The notes beneath the pieces are model-generated. The model saw only the letters and a list, made by a program, of their open reading frames with translations. It made no database searches and had not been told where the DNA came from. The translations under genes and the position numbers were made by a program. Shown here piece after piece: positions 1 through 6,621 of a stretch of DNA of 64,000 nt (position 1 is its first letter; each line of letters opens with the position of its first letter). The stretch is from a bacterium (lineage in GTDB: Bacteria > Bdellovibrionota > UBA1018). The stretch spans positions 1 through 64,000 of the forward strand of contig JAIEMT010000045.1 in assembly GCA_019751945.1 (NCBI GenBank), written 5' to 3'.

Positions 1-144
1 AGTCAAGAAAACCCTCTTTCACCCTTATTCTCGTTCAAACCACTGTGAAAAACTTGTTTCTTAACCGGACACGCCTGGAACGATTTTACTTTTTTGAAAC
101 CTCAAAATTTGAGTTTTTCATCAGCCTGCTAATCAGAAGGTATC

Positions 145-414
145 TCAATAAGCTGGTGACGCTCCCGGAGTCTCGTCTTCAGAATCATAGGGGCTATAGC
201 TGTAAGGGCTGTAGGGTGTGCGGGGGCTATAGCTGTAAGGGCTGTAGGGTGTGCGGGGGCTGTAGCTGTAAGGGCTGTAGGGTGTACGGGGGCTGTAGCT
301 GTACCTCGGTTGGTCCGGCTTTTTTGCCGCGCGCGCGAAGTCTTGACCGAGCGACGAAAGAGTAAAGATTGCTCCAAAAACAATAACGAGAAAACCGATT
401 TTATACTTTTTCAA
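145..414 (-). CDS. Small exported Tyr/Ser/Pro-repeat protein
   Basis: An 89-residue protein from a TTG start. AGGGG lies about 6 bases upstream, which supports that start. Residues 1-29 look like a signal peptide (MKKYK, then a hydrophobic stretch ending near FARAAKK). The mature part is about three copies of an 11-residue unit containing SPRTPYSPYSY, followed by an acidic tail. There is no known domain. The gene begins 9 bp after the stop of the O-antigen ligase-like gene, so the two are probably co-transcribed. The composition suggests an extended surface or periplasmic polypeptide, but no function can be assigned. Confidence 0.65.
   Translation of the reverse strand: MKKYKIGFLVIVFGAIFTLSSLGQDFARAAKKPDQPRYSYSPRTPYSPYSYSPRTPYSPYSYSPRTPYSPYSYSPYDSEDETPGASPAY
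192..303. repeat. 33-bp in-frame tandem repeat
   Basis: Units begin at 192, 225 and 258, with a partial fourth at 291. The period is 33 bp, equal to 11 codons, so copy number can change without breaking the frame of the Tyr/Ser/Pro-rich protein. The units differ at only a few bases, which points to recent expansion. Confidence 0.9.
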
Positions 415-423
415 GAAACACCC

Positions 424-2148
424 CTATTTAACTTTAGTTGATGCGTTTAAGTTGTCAAGCAAATCCCGGGCTTCAGCGTAGTTTTTGTCGTACAGAAGAG
501 CTCGTCGAAGCGAAGCCTTCGCGTTGCTGAGCTCATTTTTTTCCAAATGATTTATGGCTCTTTCAAAAATGACGACTGGTACCTCTGAGTACTTTTGAAA
601 AAGCTTCAGTTGCGAGCCCGTATCTACCTGATGATTCCGTAGCTCAAGCGTTGAAACAATGTAGAGAGCCTCAAAGGACTCGGGAGCAAGTAGGAGTCCT
701 TTTTTTGCAAAAGACCACTTCTGCTCGTACTCGCTTGAGCGCTCGGAGAGAGTGATCAGCGAAAGGCTAGCGTAGTGGGAAACGAGAAAGAGTAGGGACC
801 CGGCCGCAATCGAGTTCTGAAGCGAGAGTCGATCGTGAAAGATCGGACTATTTTGGCCGAGATGTTCGCGATTGGATAACGCCATGGCGGCACCTATTGA
901 AAGGGCTAGTCTCGAAATAGCGTGAATAAAATTCGTACTGAGCTGCCAGCTAACAAGCGTGATTGCAATCACTACTGACAATCCACAGAGTGTAATTAGC
1001 TGAGAATCAGATGGGGGGAGTTTTAGATTTATCCTAGCATGCAGGGCAATCGCCAATACAACGCTGATAAATAGAAATAATCCGACGACTCCTAATTCAG
1101 CAGACTGATGTAGAATCTCGCTGTGCGGATGATCCAACCACTGGTTGGATGTGAACATGTCGTCCAGCTCGGGCCGAATTTCTTTTTTAAACTTGGGATA
1201 GAAGTATTGAAAGGTGCCTAGGCCCCAGCCCCAGAGGGGTTTTTCCAAAGACATTTTTAAGCTTCTTTCATATAAAATGCTTCGACCAGTGGTGCCATTA
1301 AAACTGTACCCCCTCTCAGTCGCTTTTTTTTGAAGTCTTACTTCCCCAATGCGGGTTAACGTCGTTTCAGGTCGAATACTTGCTTTGAATATTACAGAAA
1401 ATAAAATGATCAGTAAGACACCGAGGCCGTACTTTGCCATCGTTATTAGGCTGAGTAGTTTTTTGGTGTGAGCAAAGAAAAAGAAAATAGTTAGTGCGAC
1501 AAAGTAGGTGAGTAGACTGGCCCTCCCTCCACTAGTCCAAAGAGCAAAAAAGATTAGTAAGGAGCCGAAGCGGAAAATATGAACTTTAAATTGGTTGCCG
1601 GATCTCACCCCCAAGAAGAGGGCAAAAATAGAAGCGACCGCCATGACGTCAGAAAAGAAGGTGATATGTCCAATGGGAGCAACGAAGAGTTCTCCCATTT
1701 GGGGAAAGACGTGAATATGGGCCAGTCTTAGTGAGGTGATTACTGCTACTCCAATAGCATTTGCGACGAAGAGTTCTATTAGGAAGATGAGTTTATTTTG
1801 CGGAAGGTGAATAAGAATGCGCGTAAAGATGGTCCATAAAGCGAGCTTTGCAAACCACAGAAACCCTTCGAAGTAGAAGTCTCTATAGATCAGCACTCGG
1901 ATAAGGGCGTAGAGCAAATAAGAAGCGACAGAAATGAAGACCCAATTGTAGTGGTCCTTGGATAAACGGGGTGGATTAGCAAATAGCGCTAGAGTTGCAC
2001 AACCAGCGTAGAATAAAAGGCTCTTCCAATCGTCAAATGCCTGAGGAAGAGAAAACGAGTAGGTCCAAAAAAGAAGGCCGAACCATAGAGCGAAGGATGC
2101 ATCGAAGAAAGAGAGCTTCTCTGGTTTACTTATCTTCAGATATCGCAT
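424..2148 (-). CDS. O-antigen ligase/polymerase-like membrane protein with C-terminal TPR-like region
   Basis: A 574-residue multi-pass inner-membrane protein of the Wzy/WaaL (O-antigen ligase) type. There are about ten hydrophobic segments. A large periplasmic loop around residues 260-345 is followed by the family signature WLDHPHSEILHQSAELGVVG. The last 120 residues (from about LLLAPESFEALY) are soluble and helical, resembling TPR units, as in many bacterial members. The family joins or transfers lipid-linked glycans at the periplasmic face; the substrate cannot be read here. GAGG lies upstream of the ATG. The repeat-protein gene follows directly in the same direction. Confidence 0.8.
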   Translation of the reverse strand: MRYLKISKPEKLSFFDASFALWFGLLFWTYSFSLPQAFDDWKSLLFYAGCATLALFANPPRLSKDHYNWVFISVASYLLYALIRVLIYRDFYFEGFLWFAKLALWTIFTRILIHLPQNKLIFLIELFVANAIGVAVITSLRLAHIHVFPQMGELFVAPIGHITFFSDVMAVASIFALFLGVRSGNQFKVHIFRFGSLLIFFALWTSGGRASLLTYFVALTIFFFFAHTKKLLSLITMAKYGLGVLLIILFSVIFKASIRPETTLTRIGEVRLQKKATERGYSFNGTTGRSILYERSLKMSLEKPLWGWGLGTFQYFYPKFKKEIRPELDDMFTSNQWLDHPHSEILHQSAELGVVGLFLFISVVLAIALHARINLKLPPSDSQLITLCGLSVVIAITLVSWQLSTNFIHAISRLALSIGAAMALSNREHLGQNSPIFHDRLSLQNSIAAGSLLFLVSHYASLSLITLSERSSEYEQKWSFAKKGLLLAPESFEALYIVSTLELRNHQVDTGSQLKLFQKYSEVPVVIFERAINHLEKNELSNAKASLRRALLYDKNYAEARDLLDNLNASTKVK

Positions 2149-2220
2149 CCAACCTCAGCCTTTTGTTACATTAGCCAGGTTGAGGAAGGGCGCAAGGATG
2201 GATTTTTTTGAGCATTGGAT

Positions 2221-2286
2221 CTTGGCCCCCCGAAAGCGATCAAAATGGATGGGGAGCGATGTAATTGATTCGTCCAGGGGGCCAAG
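2221..2286. repeat. Inverted repeat upstream of acsA
   Basis: CTTGGCCCCC at 2221-2230 is perfectly complementary to GGGGGCCAAG at 2277-2286. Inner pairing (GATCAA near 2240 with TTGATTC near 2266) can extend the structure. It lies in the 282-bp gap between the divergent ligase-like and acsA genes. It could be an mRNA leader structure, a terminator without a T-tract, or a repetitive element. The rest of the gap is AT-rich (2320-2365) and probably holds the acsA promoter. Confidence 0.5.
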
Positions 2287-2430
2287 AACTTGCTAGAACT
2301 CCTTTGCGGGTGCATACCTTTTATGAATAAATCTATATATAATTAAATAATCTAAACTATTGAATGCGATGAGTCAATTGCAAAGAATGCCTGGGAATTC
2401 AAGGCATTGGCGGTTAGGCTCGGGGTACTT

Positions 2431-4494
2431 ATGAAGAAAAAAGTCGCTCCCGCAGCTAAAACCCCGTCTCGAGATTCACGAGATTCTATCGATGTCACGC
2501 TCGTCGAATCTCGAAAGTTTGCTCCCTCGAAGGAATTTGCCAAAGAGGCGGTCGTTCAATCCCGCCAGTACTCGTCACTCAAATCGGCCTCGAAAAAAAA
2601 TCCGACGGCTTACTGGGTGGGGGCTGCCAAAGATTTGGATTGGTTTAAGCCTTGGAAGAAACCATTGGTTTGGAAAGCTCCTCATGCCGAATGGTTCGTG
2701 GGTGGAAAGCTCAACGCCTCTTACAATTGCCTCGATCGGCACACGAAAAAAAATCCGCAAAAGGCTGCACTCGTTTGGGAAGGTGAGCCCGGAGATACCG
2801 CCACGTGGACGTATGCGCTTCTTCAGAGTGAAGTTGAAAAACTCACGGCAGCGCTTCGCAAGATGGGAATGAAGCCGGGCGATTGTGTAGCGATCTACAT
2901 GCCGCTCGTTCCCGAAGCTGTCGTAGCCATGTTGGCTTGTGCTCGCGGAGGCTTCACCCACACGGTGGTGTTTGGCGGATTCAGTTCGGAAGCGTTGAAA
3001 GATCGCATTCAAGATGCGGAAGTAAAACTTGTTCTGACTGGGGATGGCGGCTATCGCAAAGGCGCTTGGCTGGGATTGAAAGAGCAAACCGATGCAGCTA
3101 TCGCGCAATGTCCAACGGTGAAGTATCGGGTGATCTTGAAGCGTGCTTCGAGCGGAAAAACTACTTCGTATAAAAATACTCCCGCGCTCTCGGTGCTCAC
3201 GGGTGCTGTGAAGGACTACGATTGGACTTCGTTACTGGAAAGCGTGAGTCTAGAGGAGCAGCGTAAAAATGGCGGAGCAGAATCGCTCGATGCTGAACAT
3301 CCGCTCTTCATTCTTTACACCAGTGGAACGACCGGAAAGCCGAAGGGGATTGTGCATTCGACTGGGGGGTACCTCACGGGTGCGCTGCGTACGACGCAAA
3401 CTGTTTTCGATTTGAAGCCGAATGATATGTACTGGTGCACGGCCGATATTGGCTGGGTCACGGGCCATAGTTATGTGGTGTACGGACCACTTGCCACGGG
3501 CGCGACTGTTTTTCTTTACGAAGGTGCGCCCACGCATCCGAAGCCCGATCGGATTTGGGAGCTGATTGAGAAATATCACATCACCATTCTTTACACGGCT
3601 CCGACAGCCATTCGTGCGTTCATGCGCTTGGGCGATCAGCATCCTCAATCGCGCGATCTCACTTCGTTGAGATTGCTTGGCACCGTGGGGGAGCCCATCA
3701 ATCCCGAAGCGTGGATGTGGTACCGCGATGTGATTGGCGGAAAGAAATGTCCGATCGTCGATACGTATTGGCAGACCGAGACGGGTGCGATTGTGATTTC
3801 TCCGCTTCCGGGTGTGACCACGACGAAGCCGGGTTCCGCAACGTTGCCTTTGCCGGGTTACGATGTGGAAGTCGTCGACAAAAAAGGAAAACCCGTACCG
3901 CTGGGATCGGGCGGGTATCTTGTCATTCGAAAACCCTGGCCGTCGATGGCTCGAACCATTCACAAAGATCCGGAGCGGTTTAAGAAGCAGTACTTCTCTG
4001 AGTTTCCAGGCGGTATTTATTTCACGGGCGATGGCGCCCGCAAAGACAAGGACGGGTACATTTGGTGCCTGGGTCGAGTCGACGATGTGTTGAATGTCAG
4101 TGGGCATCGGTTAGGAACCATGGAAATCGAAAGCGTGTTGGTGGCGCATCCTTCGGTTGCAGAAGCAGCTGTGGTCGGCCGTCCTGATGATTTGAAGGGT
4201 CAGGCGGTGGTCGCATTTGTCACGCTCAAAGCCGAGATTTCGAAGCGTTTAGGCCAGGATGCCACGGGGCTCAATGAGATGGGCACTCAGTTGAAATCCT
4301 TTGTTGCGAAGGAAATCGGCGGATTGGCCCGACCCGATGATATTCGATTCACAGATTCGCTTCCGAAGACTCGTTCCGGAAAAATCATGCGCCGATTATT
4401 GCGAGAACTCGCTAGCACTGGAAAAGTGCAAGGAGACACGACGACGTTAGAAGACTTTAACGTTCTCGCCTCGTTGCAAATGGATCAGGAGTGA
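2431..4494 (+). CDS. acsA: Acetyl-CoA synthetase (AMP-forming)
   Basis: About 687 residues, an ANL-superfamily acyl-CoA synthetase that activates acetate to acetyl-AMP and then acetyl-CoA. Visible motifs are ILYTSGTTGKPKG (P-loop-like A3), DTYWQTETGA (A5), YFTGDGARKDKDGYIWCLGR (A7/A8 hinge), GHRLGTMEIE, and TRSGKIMRRLLRELA with the catalytic Lys that is acetylated in regulated members. The order and length match Acs. The N-terminus carries about 35 extra basic, Ser-rich residues. ATG at 2431 follows CGGGGT; an in-frame TTG at 2407 is the alternative. The 3' end overlaps the convergent desaturase by 10 bp. Confidence 0.93.
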   Translation: MKKKVAPAAKTPSRDSRDSIDVTLVESRKFAPSKEFAKEAVVQSRQYSSLKSASKKNPTAYWVGAAKDLDWFKPWKKPLVWKAPHAEWFVGGKLNASYNCLDRHTKKNPQKAALVWEGEPGDTATWTYALLQSEVEKLTAALRKMGMKPGDCVAIYMPLVPEAVVAMLACARGGFTHTVVFGGFSSEALKDRIQDAEVKLVLTGDGGYRKGAWLGLKEQTDAAIAQCPTVKYRVILKRASSGKTTSYKNTPALSVLTGAVKDYDWTSLLESVSLEEQRKNGGAESLDAEHPLFILYTSGTTGKPKGIVHSTGGYLTGALRTTQTVFDLKPNDMYWCTADIGWVTGHSYVVYGPLATGATVFLYEGAPTHPKPDRIWELIEKYHITILYTAPTAIRAFMRLGDQHPQSRDLTSLRLLGTVGEPINPEAWMWYRDVIGGKKCPIVDTYWQTETGAIVISPLPGVTTTKPGSATLPLPGYDVEVVDKKGKPVPLGSGGYLVIRKPWPSMARTIHKDPERFKKQYFSEFPGGIYFTGDGARKDKDGYIWCLGRVDDVLNVSGHRLGTMEIESVLVAHPSVAEAAVVGRPDDLKGQAVVAFVTLKAEISKRLGQDATGLNEMGTQLKSFVAKEIGGLARPDDIRFTDSLPKTRSGKIMRRLLRELASTGKVQGDTTTLEDFNVLASLQMDQE

Positions 4495-5579
4495 GCGACC
4501 GGACTCGCCGACGGTGCCGTCTGAGGTTTTAAGAAACCCGGAGGCATCGGTGGAACGGCTTCTTCTTTCGAAGAAATGTCCTGAGGCAGATTGGCTTCGG
4601 CCATCGGATTGAGAAGCATCTCTCTCGGTGGACGAGTCACTCGGCTGTACAGACTCATCTTGGGATCTGTCAGGAAACGAATCAGTAATCCCGTCCAAGA
4701 ATAATGCGCATAGAGGGGTTCGTAAAATTCCGGAGCCATCGCTTTTAATTTCGGAAGATTCGACCAAGCTACCATCGTCAAATCATGGTGTTCGTTGTGA
4801 TAACCTACGTTGAATGCGAGGTTGTTCAGCGGACCGTAATACGAATAGGTTTCTTGCGGATGTTTCACGACATAGTGTTCTTGAATCCAGCGGCCCCCCA
4901 CAGGGTGCAAGCCGACGCTGAATAAGCTCGAAGCGGCAAGATAACCCAAAGCACCCCAGCCTAAGAAATGAACGACGGCTACTACGAATGCGACTTCTGC
5001 AACCGCGTTGAAAACCACCCAGCCATCCCAGAGCTGAACTTTGCCCATCTTCGCGACGCGAGCGGGACGAACCAGTCCTTCAAAGAAAACAAAGCCCAGC
5101 ATCCATAGCGTTTTTCCTAAAGTGGAATTGCCAATGAGTTTGGCTTCTTTTTCGCCGGCCAGGTCTGCATCCAGATTGAGATCGCCCTGATTGCGGTGGT
5201 GGACGAGGTGGTATTTTCTAAAACCAATCGCTGCCGGAAAAACAAACGGCAAGTTTGCGATGATCGCGGCAATCTTGTTGGCCGTGGGCGAACGGAAAAT
5301 TAAATTGTGAGTAGCTTCGTGGATAATCACGAAGAGCGAGTGCGTAGCGAACGCGCCCACAAAGAACGAAACTGCCAAGATCCACCAAGCCGAAGAATGA
5401 GCAATGGCTGCCGCAATAAGAATCTGCATGCCGACAATGAGCGCGAGCCAGGCTGCTGTAATGGGGTCATGCCCGAAGAGTTTTTTTACTTCCGGATGGG
5501 CCTTGAGAATATCGCGGCCACGTTGAGCATGGGGTTCTGGATAATTCACATGGATGTATTGATTGGCTGACGTAGTCAT
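4485..5579 (-). CDS. Fatty acid desaturase of the sphingolipid delta-4 (DES1/DEGS) type
   Basis: About 364 residues, membrane-bound di-iron desaturase. The three His boxes are HEATH, HLVHH and NEHHD. The surrounding sequence follows eukaryotic dihydroceramide delta-4 desaturases along its length: an N-terminal part like R..ILKAHPEVKKLFGHDP (the Lipid_DES domain), then GLHPVGGRWIQEHY, ETYSYYGPLN, FNVGYHNEHHD and a C-terminal SLYSRVTRP. Hydrophobic segments lie between the boxes. Eukaryotic members introduce the 4,5-trans double bond of ceramide. The true substrate here is inferred, not shown; a related acyl or sphingoid chain is likely. ATG at 5579 is chosen; an in-frame TTG at 5603 is possible. 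Neither start has a strong ribosome site. Confidence 0.85.
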   Translation of the reverse strand: MTTSANQYIHVNYPEPHAQRGRDILKAHPEVKKLFGHDPITAAWLALIVGMQILIAAAIAHSSAWWILAVSFFVGAFATHSLFVIIHEATHNLIFRSPTANKIAAIIANLPFVFPAAIGFRKYHLVHHRNQGDLNLDADLAGEKEAKLIGNSTLGKTLWMLGFVFFEGLVRPARVAKMGKVQLWDGWVVFNAVAEVAFVVAVVHFLGWGALGYLAASSLFSVGLHPVGGRWIQEHYVVKHPQETYSYYGPLNNLAFNVGYHNEHHDLTMVAWSNLPKLKAMAPEFYEPLYAHYSWTGLLIRFLTDPKMSLYSRVTRPPREMLLNPMAEANLPQDISSKEEAVPPMPPGFLKPQTAPSASPVAHS

Positions 5580-5609
5580 AGAGATTTGATAACACCATTC
5601 CAAACGCTT

Positions 5610-6026
5610 ATGCGACTAAAAATAAAGAAAGCAGTGCCCTATTCTTTTGTATTGGAGGAGATGGAAAGTCTGGGCGTTACGAGTATCATGACGCGCCCAA
5701 TGTTTGGGTGCCTTGCTGTTTACACAGGGGAAAAAATAGTCCTAATTCTTCGTGAAAAAGAGGACTACCAGCAAGATAATGGGGTGTGGTTGGCAACCAT
5801 TCAAGATCATCACGCGTCGCTTAAAAAAGATTTCCCTTCGATGCGATCGATTTCAGTTTTTGGGCCCGGCGTCACGGGTTGGCAGGTGCTGCCGGCGGAT
5901 TCGCCAGACTTTGAAGAGGCTGTTCTGAAGGCCTGTTCTTTCATTCGACGAGAAGACCCCCGGATCGGAAAGGTACCGAAACCGAAACGGAAACCGAAGC
6001 TGAAACGAAAGCCCAAGCGTAAGTAG
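5610..6026 (+). CDS. TfoX N-terminal-domain-like protein with Lys/Pro-rich tail
   Basis: About 138 residues. The segment RPMFGCLAVYTGEKIVLILR followed by DNGVWLAT resembles the small alpha/beta fold of TfoX N-terminal-like proteins, and GWQVLPADSPDFEE is typical of stand-alone bacterial members. The last 20 residues alternate K, P and R and are probably disordered or nucleic-acid-binding. No catalytic residues can be named. ATG at 5610 fits the homologous start; TTG at 5586 would add eight residues and approach the divergent desaturase. Function unknown. Confidence 0.7.
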   Translation: MRLKIKKAVPYSFVLEEMESLGVTSIMTRPMFGCLAVYTGEKIVLILREKEDYQQDNGVWLATIQDHHASLKKDFPSMRSISVFGPGVTGWQVLPADSPDFEEAVLKACSFIRREDPRIGKVPKPKRKPKLKRKPKRK

Positions 6027-6090
6027 TCGATTCGATTTATCAATTAATAGCTGTTATTTAATAAATACGTCTGATATAAAAAATCCGGCT

Positions 6091-6498
6091 ATGCGTCCGT
6101 TTTTTAGGAATATTTTAGGTTGGACTATCTTGGTTTTGGACCTCGTTTTAGTGGGAGCCATTGGCTTCGCTATGATGGAGCGTCCTCCTATTTCTTCTAA
6201 GGTTGTCATCAACGCTTCAGACGTCAAAGACCGCCAAGACCTCCATCGTATTTTGAAAGAAAAGATGGGTTTTCCCGCAGATTATGCAGGAAATTTGGAT
6301 GCCCTTTGGACCGAGCTGACCAGCGCTCAATACTGCGGCAAGGTTGACATTGAAATTGAGAATGAAGACGACCTCGTTCACAACCCTGGAATTGGCGAAG
6401 AATACGCGCGCGAATTGATAGGACTGTTGAGCGAGGCTCCGGTCGAATGCGGCAAGGCCGAACCCACCGTTTTTCGCTCCAAAAAGAGCTCTGTTTAA
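6091..6498 (+). CDS. Membrane-anchored barstar-family protein
   Basis: A 135-residue protein. Residues 8-28 form one hydrophobic helix (ILGWTILVLDLVLVGAIGFA), placing the rest outside the inner membrane if the N-terminus is cytoplasmic. Residues 38-115 match the barstar fold: INASDVKDRQDLHRILKEKM, then the signature FPADYAGNLDALWTEL. Barstar inhibits barnase-type ribonucleases and is normally cytoplasmic, so the anchor is unusual. Two Cys (in QYCGK and VECGK) could form a disulphide. No barnase-like gene is adjacent. The next gene in the same direction is a large exported protein. Confidence 0.72.
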   Translation: MRPFFRNILGWTILVLDLVLVGAIGFAMMERPPISSKVVINASDVKDRQDLHRILKEKMGFPADYAGNLDALWTELTSAQYCGKVDIEIENEDDLVHNPGIGEEYARELIGLLSEAPVECGKAEPTVFRSKKSSV

Positions 6499-6621
6499 GC
6501 CCTAGACATCCCTCTAAAATCTAAAATCCTTCGTGCGGGAGCGCCTCTCTAAGTTGTTGAAATCATAGGGTTGGCAATTGCCCTATTTTTTGCAATCATT
6601 ACACTCTGAGAGAGAGTGTTC

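Noticed and set aside
192-303. Regular short repeats that resemble a CRISPR array
   Set aside because: Units are directly adjacent with no spacers, have a 33-bp coding period and lie inside an exported-protein gene; no cas genes nearby.
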